From: Gracilaria domingensis
Lineage: Eukaryota; Rhodophyta; Florideophyceae; Gracilariales; Gracilariaceae
Reading direction: 5' to 3'
Assembly: GCA_022539475.1 (NCBI GenBank)
Contig: VCMS01000215.1
Location: 32,837-96,836 of the forward strand
DNA length: 64,000 nucleotides
Made by a program: the position numbers and the translations under genes. The notes below the pieces were generated by a model. That model was not told the DNA's origin and made no database searches. It saw only the letters and a list, made by a program, of their open reading frames with translations. This document shows, piece after piece, positions 1 through 11,034 of the stretch (positions within the stretch are counted from its first letter, which is position 1; the number at the start of each line of letters is the position of its first letter).

Positions 1-46
1 GCAACACTTTATACTGTTTCTGGAAACCGACCGCGCGCATCGTTGT

Positions 47-1100
47 ATGACCATGAGCAGTAACCAGGGCGAGTCAGAAAAGAACGCAACGGTCCGGCAG
101 ACGATCTTGGCTAACCTTGAAACACCAAGACTACAGGGAGTAGCGACAAAACATTTGACAGCGTTCCAAAAGCGGTGCGATCTGTATGAAAAACAGGTGG
201 CCGAAATGAACCGTGAAGCAGGTGAAAATGTCACTTCAACGTTGTTCAAGACTTTTATCGATGATACCTTGCTTGATATGTTTTTCACAGCATGGTGAAG
301 CAATGTTGCCTCTATTGAGGAAATAACAGAGAAGAAGTTGCAGAACTGCGTACGCGAGAGGGCCATTTTTGAGCCCGAAGGTGATGACCTATCGCGTATC
401 CGCTATCTGATCGGTATGGTCAAGATGGATGACTCCATTAAGGACTCGGTTCAGCGCGTGTGGACACTACACTACAAGTACGTCCACACCCTGCACTTTC
501 ATGCACTTTGTGATCTTCCAAAGAAAAAAGTACACATCGCAATTAAGCACATGCTCAAGGTGATCAAACCGAAGAGGCTTCGTGAGCGTATGCAGGATAT
601 TGTCGAATGAAAGGAGGACGAACATTTCGAGAAGAAAGAATTCGGCGCGTTCATGAGAGAGTTGGCTAGTCACGCAAAGAAGCTCGAAGAGAAGTGCGGG
701 TCAGACAGAATCAGTGAGAGTGATGACGAAAGCAAGCACGATGATTCGTTGTGTTCTGCTGAGAAGGAGTCACGCAAGTTCGAGAGATCCAAGAACAACA
801 AGGACAAAACGAGTGGTAAGAAAAAGGCCGAAACGATCAAGGAGGAAGAGACAGCAAGGGGGTTAGTTCTAAGAAGCAGAAGCGAGACCTACCTCTCTGT
901 CTCAACCCAGATTGCGGCGAACACCACTATGTCAAGAACTGTAAGAACAATTCCGAAGAGCGGAAGACGAAGCTGCTCAGGGAGTTCAAAGCGAAGAAGA
1001 AGCGCGACGCTAAGAACAAGGACAATGACAGTGGCTCAACAAAGGGCAGAGTTACCCGCATCGCGGCTGAACTCATTGACTCCCACTCGTCGTTGTTCAG
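47..1100 (+). pseudogene. Gag pseudogene of E1 (zinc-knuckle nucleocapsid)
   Basis: Three open stretches (47-298, 338-610, 653 to about 960) give a charged gag-like polyprotein with helical segments. A Lys/Glu/Ser-rich region follows, then a CCHC-type knuckle near 900-945 with Cys-x4-Cys-x3-His-x4-Cys spacing (CLNPDCGEHHYVKNC). Stops at 296-298 and 608-610 and a frame change near 930 break the reading frame. The role inferred from the family is nucleic-acid packaging in the particle. Confidence 0.6.
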
Positions 1101-1398
1101 CGGCTTTTTCTGTGACGGAGCCGTTGAGGTTGTGGTCATAGGGGATGAGGGTTTAGATGTGAATCTCATCCCGGGAGAGATATTTGACCAAATCTTATTG
1201 GCCAAACCAACACTGCAGCTTTACAAGTTGGACCCGCCCCAGTTTTATGATGGCATAGCAAAGAATGGCGAGCCAATTACGTGCATCGCTGAGATTCCCC
1301 TGGGTGTTCAGCTAAGAATCCGTCAAGGTACGAGGATTGTGGTGCGCTTAATCTTGTGGAAGGTAGGAGAGGCTGCAATTGACCAAAAGTCATCATAG
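1030..1398 (+). pseudogene. Retropepsin-like protease remnant of E1
   Basis: The open stretch 1093-1398 follows the knuckle directly and reads VVIGDEGLDVNLIP at its start, which fits the active-site loop of a retroviral-type aspartic protease. The normal Asp-Ser/Thr-Gly triad is here Asp-Glu-Gly, so the catalytic loop appears damaged. The rest matches the beta-rich pattern expected of the domain. The assignment rests on this loop and on its place between gag and RT. Confidence 0.55.
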
Positions 1399-1493
1399 GC
1401 CGGAAAGTCCTTCAGTCTTTTGGGTGCGACAACCGTGCAATCTGAGCAGCTGCATGCGATAAGAACGATGGAGTTATCAAAATTCTAACCGCA

Positions 1494-3220
1494 ATGGCAG
1501 AAGACGCAAAGAAGCGTAAAGCCACTGAGGCCGATACAATCTGTACCGTAATGCGGGAAGGTCTCTACCACAGCAGTGCCGTGGAAGGAGACGATCATTT
1601 GGAAGACAGCAAGGTATGCATTGACCTTGGTGACGATGAACCAGAAGTTCTCGATGAGGCTTTGCAGAAGCTCATCGCCTAGGCAGAAGCGAATGATATG
1701 CCCGAGACGGGGGTTGAAGAACTCACAGAAATGATTCAAAAGTTCAAACCGGTTCTCGTTTAAGGCTGGAGAAATCCGACCCAGCCAAACTGCCGCCAAT
1801 GAAGATCAAGTTGGATCCTGACAAGAGGCCGGTGAAGATATAGGCGCGGCGCTACCCAGCGCCGCAACGAGCCTTCCTGAAGGAGGATACGGCCAAGTTC
1901 GTTGAGCTAGGAATATTTGTGCAGAGCCCTCATGCCGGTTGGCAGGCAGCCCCGTTGCTAGTCTCAAACGTGGGTTCAGAGGCCACTTTTTGGTGTGCAA
2001 TAAACCTGCCTCCGGTAAACGCGGCTACGATCAAGCAATCATGGTTGATGCCTCACTTCGACCCCAAAAGTTCAGGACTTTGCCGGAAGCCGTTGCTTTG
2101 CAGTTATTGATTTCGAAGACTGGTACTGGCAGCTCTCGCTGCACCCAGAGTCATATACAGCTTGTGGTGCGGTTTGTCCGAACGGAACATACTCATCTAC
2201 TCGAGTAATTTCAGGGCTAACCAACGCAGCTGCTCATTTTCAGTTATCCGTGGAACCGTTATTCAAGGTTCTAAGGCCCAATCTGAAAGCTTGGATAGAC
2301 GATTTCAACCTCCATGCGAAGAATTAAAACCTTTTACTCTCGGTGATGTGGCGTTTCTTTGAAATCGGCAAAGACTACGGGCTGTTTATTTCCGCAAAGA
2401 AGAGTACGTTTCTCGCCAAGGAAATCCAGTGGTGCGGGAGACTGGTCAATGGAGATGAGTACACAATGGGCCCATCTAATTTTGATGGTCTACGCGATAT
2501 GTAAACGCCAAAAACCGCAGATGAGTTGTGTGAATTCATACACTGTTGCCGGTGAATGGCAACCGCAATCCCTGACTTTGACCGGCGCGTGGCACCCCTG
2601 ACGAATGTCCTAGAGGAAACATACAAGAAGGCCGACAGGAGAAAGAAGCGTGCCATAAAGGGCATAGCATTACAATCTCTCCCTTAGGGCCGTGTACAAG
2701 AGAAAGTCTCCTCGAATATACAAGACAGTCGCTGTAATGCTGTGCAGCTTCCTTATCCAATGAAAGTCAATGTTATCTGTGTGTTCACAGGATGCTTGAA
2801 ACAATCATTGTTCAAGTTTAATGACTCAAACGGACTCGAAACTGCTTACCAAACCATTTATTGAGCAGCAGCACGAGCCGATAGCTTTCTTGGGAGATAC
2901 ATTCAAAGGGGCTCAGAAAAACTAGAGCACATATGAGCAAGAAGGTTTTGCTATCGTCAAGGCGTTTGACAAGTCGGACTACTTGTTCTTGGACGAGCAG
3001 CCTATGCACGTCCTTACAGATCACAAGAACCTTTTGTCCTTGTTCGCACCCTATGCGTTCCAACCTACGATCGGTCAGCATATCGTGGCGAAGGTGCAGA
3101 GATGAGCGGTGTCTCTTTCGCGTTCTGAATACGAGTATAAGTCATCGAGCATATTTTGGGGCATGAGAATATATTCGCAGATAGACTGACCCAGTGGACA
3201 AAGGGCTACCGAAGGAAGAC
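1494..3220 (+). pseudogene. Reverse transcriptase and RNase H remnant of E1
   Basis: A patchwork of frames. Near 1830-1960 there is a region like the RT N-terminus (RRYPAPQRAF). Near 2120-2290 is a palm-like segment ending in WIDDFNLHA, equivalent to the Y/F-x-D-D box. Near 2370-2480 is a segment like GLFISAKKSTF, a typical RT position. An RNase H part at about 2930-3150 contains DHKNLL. At least eight stops or shifts occur, so no enzyme can be made. Confidence 0.65.
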
Positions 3221-4500
3221 TTTGACCACGAGCAAAATATTTAGCCTGGTGCAATCGGCTGCACAGATTGCACCACCCACGAACCAGGTGGAATTGCCTG
3301 GTGTCGAAGAGTTTCGCTTGGCACATGCTACGCATAGAGCTCCAGCCTACCTCAAGAAAGGAAAGGACAATTTACAACATGATGGTCGGCTAATATGGAT
3401 TTCTTCTGAAGCCCCCGAGTTAAATTTAAAGGTTCTAATCCTTTCTCACTGCGGCAGTATAGGACACCGCGGCGCGGATGCCACGGAGAGCATTATTTGT
3501 GAGAACTTCAAGTGGAATGGCATTTCGGCGGACATTCAAGACTTAGTGCGAGGATGCTTGAACTGCCTAGTACCGAGATCCGGCGAGGTTGTGCCTAGAC
3601 CTCTAGGTTAAGGCTTGCACGGTGAACGGCCTAATGAGGTAATTTACTTCGATTTCATCTACCTCAGAGAGAGCCCAAGTGAGACGAAGTATGCCTCGAT
3701 CATACGGGATCATCTGAGCTCATTCCGTTGGATATGGTCTGCTGCAGGAGCGACGAGTGAAGCCGCTGCTGATGCTATCGCTACGTGAGTCCCGACATTT
3801 GGAGTCATGTAGTATATGGTCTCCGACCAGGGCACACACTTCAAGAATGAATTGTTTCCCGTTCTAGCCGAGATGTTGAAAATCAGCCACCATTTCACGA
3901 CAGCGTACTGTCTATGGACGAATGTGTCAGTCGAAAGAATATGCCGGGAGGTGAAACGCGCTTGCTTTGCAGTGCTACACGAGTTCCGTTTGTCGGCGAG
4001 AGACTGGCCTGCTCTACTGAAATGTGTTCAAATCATACTGAACCAAGCGCAGCTAAAACGACTTAGACTGCGTTAGAAGGGTACTGGTGTTTTCCGTACA
4101 CCATTGGAGGTGTTCACGGGACCTAACCCAAGCCGACCACTGCTACAGGCGCAGCTGATCGACAAATATCTGATGCTGCCGAGGTTATCAGAGGTTCGCA
4201 CATGGCAGTTAGTTGAGGTCGAGAAGATGCAGATCGCACTAGACGACATGCATTGAGAAATCAGTGGCAGCGTTTCAAAGCGTCAAAATCAGGCGATTTA
4301 ACGACACAACGCACGCACGAATGTGAGGTCCTCGCAATTTGAGATCGGTGACTACGTTCTGGTGCAAAAGGCTTTGAAGCATGGGCATAAGCTTCAATTT
4401 CGATGGAGCGGACGACGTCAGATTACCGGAACAAAGTCACTATGAGTCTATGAAGTTAAGGACTTAGTGAAGCGTAAGAAGGAACTGGTGCATGCCCGCA
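3156..4500 (+). pseudogene. Integrase remnant of E1
   Basis: 3156-3611 contains an HHCC zinc-binding module (HCGSIGHRG, then CLNC about 40 residues on). 3640-4076 contains a core with YFDF (first catalytic Asp), VSDQGTHFKNELF (second Asp) and a degraded glutamate segment (NVSVERICREVKR). 4330-4440 has a C-terminal segment like IGDYVLVQK, usual in Ty3 integrases. Stops at 3609-3611, near 3786 and at 4074-4076 interrupt it. Confidence 0.7.
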
Positions 4501-4539
4501 GAGTAATCCCCTACCAGTGGCATTAGACAACGAGGAAGT

Positions 4540-4760
4540 AGATCTACAGTTGTTAGAATTTGGCGAGCACTCTGAGACAACATATCAGAACTCAAAAGGA
4601 CTACGTGGCATACGTAACCAGGAAGGTCAGATCGAAATATTGGTGGAGTGACAAGAATTATCCGATCGCGTAGATCAAACACGGGAACCAATATCGGTTG
4701 TATTTGAAGACCTGCCAGGGATGCGAGAGAACTATCTCTGGACTGCAGGAAATAGAAACC
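4540..4760 (+). pseudogene. Chromodomain remnant at the end of E1 pol
   Basis: After the integrase, one frame read through a TGA (4649-4651) gives GQIEILVEW, then LSDRVDQTREPISVVFEDLP. This matches the chromodomain core: a beta strand ending in V-x-W, an acidic turn, and T-x-E-P with hydrophobic residues before a short helix. Chromodomains at the end of Ty3 integrases direct insertion to chromatin marked by histone methylation; that role here is inferred. Confidence 0.6.
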
Positions 4761-5023
4761 TCAAGGCAAAAGCGCGCAAACTCTGTAACTTAGATAAATG
4801 AAGCTCCTGTCTGTGCGAACTTCATTTGGCCATGTTGTGAGATACAGAGTTTACGGCGGCTAACGGTGTCAGCACGTAGGATTCTGAGGTGCTATTCAAA
4901 GGTCGCAAACCGTAGTACAGTGTCTGTTTGGGTCCAAACTCACCAAAGGGCGTGTAGTGTTAACAGAGGAGTTAAGACGTCTGTCGAGTAAAGGCAAAGC
5001 CGGTTCATCGGAGGGACCAGAGC

Positions 5024-5685
5024 CTAAGTGCCCATTCTGTGTTTTGCCTGGGTGAGAGCGTTGGTTGCTGCGTGAGTTGCAACGGTACGCATAGAGTACT
5101 CTTGAAGACGTCTGGAGGTCACGGTTTCCCATGTAAGCTCATCATCCTGCAATGTCTGCAAGGCACTTATTACTGCCCCATACGGAGACTTTGCATGACT
5201 TCGAAAGCTTGCAAGTAACACAGCGACCTTTATTGACGTGGCCACAGGACTGCCCATGACAGCCAGCTGGTTGAAAACCGCGTCGATATAATCAATATAC
5301 TCCCATACGTCCATGCCTACTGTATACTTCTTCTGGTGAAGTTCTGTTTGGAGGTGTACTCTTGTGCCAGTATTAACACTTGCATATCGCTCTTTCAACT
5401 TTGTGTACATCTTGAAAGGATTTCTTCCTTCTAAGGTTATACTAAGTAGCGGCTTATGCTCGAGCGACTGTACTAAGTGCATCCTGGCCTTCGCTATCTC
5501 TTCCTGTTTGCCTTTGTCAAGCTCGGAGGGGTCTTTTTCTCCGACAACGTCTTCAAGAACAACTGTGAGTACATTCTTCGATTCAGTCAATGCTTCGAAA
5601 CGTATTCTCCACAATAAGTCTTTTTCTCGGCGTGCAGAAAACCGCGAAAGCTTCCTCAAACCGGTTTATTCTGTCATTTTGGCAG
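5024..5685 (-). pseudogene. Ty1/copia-type Gag pseudogene
   Basis: Minus-strand ORF 5659-5024 (211 codons) with the copia gag pattern: an N-terminal LRKLSRFSARREKDLLWRIR segment (the usual start 'KL-x-F-x-G-x-N-x-W'), then a helical UBN2/gag-like core with YTKLKERY and the alternating hydrophobic run around VGMDVWEYIDYI. The likely original ATG at 5685 is followed by a stop at codon 4. The zinc knuckle and all of pol are missing downstream (below 5020), so this is a 5' fragment. Confidence 0.7.
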
Positions 5686-5715
5686 GCTTTCCGGGTCAGC
5701 ATCAATGGCCGATGC

Positions 5716-5730
5716 TATCACTGATACAAT
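5716..5730 (-). other. Possible primer binding site of the copia fragment
   Basis: On the minus strand, about 30 nt upstream of the damaged gag start, is TTGTATCAGTGAT. It resembles the initiator-Met-tRNA primer site TGGTATCAGAGC used by most copia elements. The position is right; the match is imperfect. Any 5' LTR would lie at higher coordinates, but I could not delimit it. Confidence 0.3.
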
Positions 5731-5732
5731 AA

Positions 5733-6480
5733 CGGTTGACGCCGCACTTTACTCGGACGCTAACGTAGTTACGACTAGATATAAATGTACTACAATCGTA
5801 AACCATGTTAAACCGATTGCACTCTAAGCCGCGTATTGCAGGGGGCTCCTTTAGCTTCCACATCTACGCAGATCACAGTAACTCTCATCCTTCGTATGCA
5901 AATCCAAAGCAGCTTTTTTATACCTAATACCAACCTGATATGACACGACACACACATCAGTATCTTTATCAAAAATGGCCGTACATAACGCGCAGAAACG
6001 CAGGATATGGCCTTCCAGCAAGTTACAGAACTTTGGAAACTGCCGTCCGTCATCGCAAGGACCTGCACGACAACGACGTCTGCATACAAATTGGTTCTTA
6101 TGCTTCCTTCCCATTTACTACATGACTCCATCAACAACTGTCATCGTTTTTTTCATTCTGCATCGTCATCCAGCGGATAATATCGGGCTTCAATCGCCCT
6201 TCCTCACAGCGCAAAGCCACTCGCTGCCGATCCCGATCAAGCCAACGCTTTCCATGGACACCACAGATGTAGCGAAACACCTTCAATTTCTACTCTGCTT
6301 CTGATCACCGCATTTCATCAGCTTCCACCACGTTCCCCGTCGCCAAAGACCGTCCGCCCTGCCGCTCTGACACCAAGTCTAGAGCTGCCCCTGTTGTGCA
6401 AACCCGGGAATGAGAGAGACACACAGGACGTCCGAGATGCTCCTTGAAGGGATGGAAGCTCGGCGGAAGATCACCTGCTG
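5733..6480. other. Stretch with no recognised gene
   Basis: Two overlapping minus-strand open frames (6137-5808 and 6114-5851) cover the same DNA. The 6114-5851 frame is Cys-rich (Cys at about ten positions, including a CALC pair) and could be a remnant zinc-binding domain, but I recognise no family. It may include the copia 5' LTR. Nothing else can be supported. Confidence 0.25.
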
Positions 6481-6489
6481 CCGCCAAGG

Positions 6490-7060
6490 GCCCGGTTCTA
6501 AGCCGTTAGTGGGCTGAAGTAAAGCTTACATGGTGAGATAGAGGAATCGGGACCGTGAGGAAAACACAGAAGAACGGGTGAAATGGCAAAGAAAACCGAG
6601 AGGAATGGGCTAAAGACTCCGAGAGGAGGCTTAACCGCAAAAGGAAAAGCAAAAGTCCGAGAAAAGGAAGCTCTGGGCCATGCCCAAGCAAGAAAGCGGC
6701 CTGATACACGGGGAAAGGCAAAAGACAACCAAGAAAACCCCAATACTAGGCCGGAAATTTGTCCTGCAATCAGAAATAAGAAACAAACTACAGTTAAACC
6801 CTCACTGGGTACGAAGAGATCCTGAAGCGCCTCAAGGAGAATATGCACACTTAAACCTCTTAAGAAGACCCTCCGGAGAAAGTAATTCAACGGCAAGGGC
6901 AGTAGTGCCTCGAGCCCACACTCAACACGATTCGCAAGTGTTCCCACTTCCAAGTGGCAGCTCCCGAAGCGAGACTTCGTTGATTCTTACTGTGGGTGAT
7001 GAGGTGGCCGCCGCACCGGCCTAAGTGGTCACTAAGATAAATTATCCTAATTAATTAAAG
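6490..7060 (+). other. Lys/Arg-rich remnant, probably the end of a degraded retroelement
   Basis: 6583-6825 is open and strongly basic (MAKKTERNGLKTPRGG...), and 6680-7024 is open in a second frame ending in GDEVAAAPA. Neither resembles a known domain. It ends in an AT-rich patch and AAAGGAG immediately before a possible LTR start at 7064, so it may be the 3' internal region of an old LTR element. The evidence is weak. Confidence 0.25.
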
Positions 7061-7063
7061 GAG

Positions 7064-7745
7064 TGCACACCCGGCGAAGAGGGTACACGTGCACGGACCC
7101 CCTGTCAGGGTGTTCCACAATCTACTAATTAGAAATACTGATTTTCACCCTCTGGAGTCCACTCATAAACACTCGAACGTGTCCATACCTCCTGCTCGGG
7201 TGCACGTTAACAGCTCATCCACCTACCAACGGTGGTACCTCAGAGGGGTTGCATCTTATAAGACCTGCGCCCACGTGCACTGGCGCATCACTCTTTACGA
7301 AGAGTACTACTCTAAGTACACCCGAAACGTGTTTGATCTACAGCCACAGCAGTCACCGGCTGTCAGTCTCCTCCGAATACTTTGTCCCCCTCTTCATTAT
7401 GCCGCTTTCGTCAAGATGGGCTGCTACGGTTAAAGTACAGCTCTGAGTTTTGTCGCCTTTGCTCGATTTCTCACAAGCATCTGGACATGGCAATGCAAAA
7501 GGCGAAGTACTTCTATGCTGTCTATAGCGATCCGGCCATCTGTTCTTTTGCTTGTTGTCTCAATACTTCTGTCCGACAGAGTGTCTTTCGTTTATAATCG
7601 GAATATGATTTTCTTTCACGATACATTCGCAGTCAACCTTGGTAGTGCAATTTGGTTTGTTGCGTACTATGGGATATGCAAAATCGATGACGTTTTCACT
7701 CTAATTTCCAGCGTAGACTTGGAACAATTGGTGTAGAACTTTCTT
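7064..7745 (+). repeat. Possible LTR of an unclassified element
   Basis: The segment starts TGCACACCC after a short purine run. It has CACGTG boxes at 7086-7091 and 7272-7277 and a TATA-like TTATAAGACC near 7255. This repeats the layout of the clear LTRs in the window (CACGTG upstream of TATA). There is no second copy in the window, so its ends are not fixed. Confidence 0.3.
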
Positions 7746-7789
7746 CTAGATATCTTTAGAACCCGCTTTGGCTACGCTCTACGTCACCA

Positions 7790-8787
7790 GATCCCTCCAA
7801 GAGTGCGGGAAAAACTCGGAAGAGTGAAAGCCCACCAGAGCGTCCGAAGGTCCGCTCTCGTGGGAGATGGTAGACCAGTGACAGAGCCCTCTGTACCACC
7901 GTAACTCGGTTGTAAGGCCGAAGTGGCAACTAGCTATACCTACAGAGGTTCCAGGCACAGTCGTGGGGGAACGATGAGAAACTCTAGAGATGGGGTGGTA
8001 TCGGAAACGATGCGACCCGACAAATGGCAGAAGTAGTCCCGAGAGGAAAACGCAACGCACAACAACAATGAAAAACCAACATCCACACGCGACGGGTAGA
8101 GGCTCCTTGGCACTGTGCCTGGAGCGAGGCGAGATCCTCTAACAGAGATGCACGGGGTTCCGTAACCACGGCTAAACTCTATACAGAGTCGGATCACTTC
8201 GTAATCTAGTCTGATACATCCTCGGTAGGACTCATAAGTCCTGTCATCAACGACAGATGTTCACCGAGAGTATCGAGAGGGTAGCAGCACCGTAACCAGA
8301 CGCGGTTATACTCGTGAGAGTGATGACCCACGCAGGCGGTTGGCGCCAGAGCCTCACTCGTGCTGAGTCTACTCGAAAGAGTGCTACTCGGCAAAGAGTG
8401 TGCTTTGGGAGTGCTCGAGTTGGCTTTACAAAGGCGGTCGCGTACGCGAGATTACGCTCACCTAAGTAGGTCTGCTCACTAACTGAGGACACGTGGTGAA
8501 CACTCGGAGGAGTCTGTACACGTGGCTAATTCAGTGTCAGGTACCTCAGGTGGACCACCTAATTTCCCGTATTATGCAAACACACGCTTGGCTCTTACAC
8601 GCGTTCACCTAGCAGAAACAGCCAGCAATAGCACCCCTGATTACAGGTAGAAATTTGAGAGAGCTATCCAAAAGTAACCGTCAAAATTGGGTCCTATTCA
8701 TACATTGAGACTGCATCTTCCTATACTAACCCCTGCCTACATGAGTAGGATATTATTGATTATCAAACGATTTCGCGTTGTTATGCA
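7790..8787 (-). repeat. Solo LTR, same family as the E4 LTR
   Basis: Read on the minus strand, this aligns nearly throughout with the E4 LTR at 45032-46175. Shared blocks include the two CACGTG boxes 29 bp apart (8490-8495 and 8519-8524), ACTCTATACAGAGTCGG near 8180, and the block near 7860-7935 with CTCGGTTGTAAGGCC. No polypurine tract, primer site or pol sequence adjoins it, so it looks like a recombination-derived solo LTR. The final 150 or so bases (low-coordinate end) are lost or diverged. Confidence 0.8.
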
Positions 8788-8789
8788 AA

Positions 8790-9729
8790 AACGGCACCAC
8801 TGCAATGCACTACACCTTTTTCAACGAGGGCGTTGAACTTTGAGACTGGGGTGAGTGAAACTAAGCCGTACAGCTTGTTCTCGTTGATTTGCGTACAGCT
8901 GACGTTCTAAAAGACAGTAGGTCATTCTGTGATGACATATTTGCCAGGTTGTAGTGCAGTTTGAAAGCTAGAAAGAAAAATACAGCTACTTTAAAGAGAG
9001 CGTCAGCTGGCCTTTTTTCCATCGAAGAAGGGTGGGCTTTTTTCAAAATTATTGTGTTGCACTTTTTTTGCAAAGAGTTTTAGTTGCGTCTGAGATCATG
9101 ACCGGCAATCGCCATGAAATTGGAAAGTGCGTCGTGCAGGGCGTTTTGCATTATTTGCTAGCTATCTGTTTGCATCAAGACGTTCATTTTATACGAATGA
9201 AATATTCTGCCCAAGCGCAGACTTTTCAAACATTTTAACTACGTAAAATGTTCTTGTGGTTCTACCTTGGTGTAACTAGTAAAATAAGCGCTTTGAGAAG
9301 TAAACTTCTCAAAGTAGAAGGCGCAAAGCTCCTCTAGAAGTTATCTTTTGATACATAATTATTTTTCTTTTAACGTTCCATCCAGCGAAAACAACTTTTT
9401 TGTTTTACATATTAATATTGATATAATTATCACATTGAAAAATGTATTTCTCAAGAAAAAGTATCATTTCATGTACAATGAAAGGCAGAACTTTTATTCA
9501 ATAGAGGTTGGAAACATTATCTTCTAGATGTCTCATAAAGGTTACAAACACTTCTAAAGATAATGAAAGACTTTGAATATTTTCCAAACGATGTAAAACA
9601 ATGTTAATCTGAGAGCTGAACTTGTTCACGATCTGAGTGGAAACAAGAAACAGTAATTAAACATTTCAAAGACATGCCGATCGCTTGAAGGTCACATAAA
9701 CTGCACCCGTACAGAACGTTTCTGCCAGA
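8790..9729. other. AT-rich spacer with no recognised gene
   Basis: Base composition drops to clearly AT-rich. Short open frames (8861-9073 minus, 9032-9238 plus) show no recognisable domain. The one clear structure is the palindrome at 9291-9314, listed separately. Confidence 0.6.
9291..9314. repeat. Perfect 11-bp palindrome
   Basis: CTTTGAGAAGT, two bases, then ACTTCTCAAAG form an uninterrupted inverted repeat in otherwise simple AT-rich DNA. It could be a footprint of excision, a hairpin or a terminal fragment of a small element; no partner copy is visible. Confidence 0.6.
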
Positions 9730-10338
9730 TCAATAATGCATTACGACAAAGTTAAAGATTGGCTTTTTGTGCATGGTAATAGAATGGGCCGGAACAATCG
9801 GTAGGCCTTTCACTCTTTCCAAAATTTGTGGTTCAATCAGAACTGTCTGATTCCTTTTAAATGGTTCCTTTGACGAACCTCGTAAACGCTGTGATCCAAT
9901 GAATCCTTTGTATGCGTTTGTAAATTCTACAAGCACTGAGGGAACAGCTGTGTTTCCATTTGCACATCGTTGCACAATGCTCTTCTCTGATTCGTGGGGT
10001 TCAATGTTGTTCAGTAATACAATGGATTTTCAAAACCCAATAGATCCGTTGAGCAGTCCTACGGAATGGAAAATACTAGTTCGTAACATAATCCGCATTC
10101 TAGGATATACCTCGAGCTTTGACATTAGTGAAAAGCGAGATGCATATGCTGAAGCAATATTTTTCTTTTTTGTAGAGTAAAATGCTTTTGCTGCTCTTAC
10201 ACAGTCATCTTTACGGACTGCCTTCGTGAGAAGTGGAATACTTTGAATATGAAATTTCCCATATTGCTGACCATTGACGGATATGACAGCCCTGTTGAAC
10301 CGATTGACACTTCGATTTCGCGATAAAAAGAAAAACAT
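9730..10338 (-). pseudogene. Unrecognised protein-coding remnant (about 200 codons, one internal stop)
   Basis: Two minus-strand open stretches, 10338-10030 and 9975-9730, lie in the same frame separated by one TGA. Together they would encode about 200 residues, Lys/Arg-rich and without membrane segments. I do not recognise the family. An open frame of this length in AT-rich DNA suggests real coding ancestry, perhaps from a transposable element. It lies just outside the left end of the hAT element. A chance ORF cannot be excluded. Confidence 0.35.
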
Positions 10339-11034
10339 TTATTTTATATGTATTAATACTTTGGTATATGTGACATAGGCAGTTGTTTATCGTTTTGTCA
10401 ATGTTTTTATGTATTTTTAGTCTTAAACAACATCATGGGAAAAATCAAAACACAGCAAAATATGTTCCTTTTTCGTTCTCTTCAAATTATTACGATGATA
10501 TTTAGATCTTTGTTACCTTCGATTTGGAGGCAATGTAAGACATTGCGTCTAAACTTGGCTCGTAGAAGAACTTCATTTTCGGATATAACCTGGGATACTT
10601 CCAGGTCCGTATCAGTTATCACTGACTGATTGACTACGGCCAATTTTACACTGACTTTGACTGACTGACTTCAGCAGTTTTTTCGTAGTCATATATTGTA
10701 GTCCGCATTGCCCACGGCAGCTCTATTGGACGTGAGACGATCTTGGAGAGGTCTAAAGTAGATTCATTCGGCCGCCGGCGGCTTTGAACAACGTATCAGT
10801 AGTTCTGATTACCATGATCAACGAAACATATGTAATCATTACTCACTTTTTTGCATACAATTCCATCGCTAGGTCAGTTCGACTCAGAATGCAGACACGA
10901 AATCGTTTTTTAGAGTCTTTACTCACACCTCGAGAAGATGATAACAGCAATAATGACGCTTTGAACCAACAAAATGGCTCCAATCTTCAACAAAAAATGC
11001 ACAAAAGCTTTTCTCTCGACACCGAGAGCAACAA

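Larger units (their letters stand above)
1..4780 (+). mobile_element. Decayed Ty3-type LTR retrotransposon with chromodomain (element E1), 5' end outside window
   Basis: Fragments appear in the Ty3 order: gag with a zinc knuckle, protease, reverse transcriptase, RNase H, integrase, chromodomain. All are on the plus strand and every domain carries stops or frameshifts. The sequence is clearly different from the other four Ty3 elements in this window, so this is a separate lineage. No 5' LTR lies within the window. I could not identify a convincing 3' LTR after about 4780, where a minus-strand copia remnant soon begins. The whole unit is a molecular fossil. Confidence 0.8.
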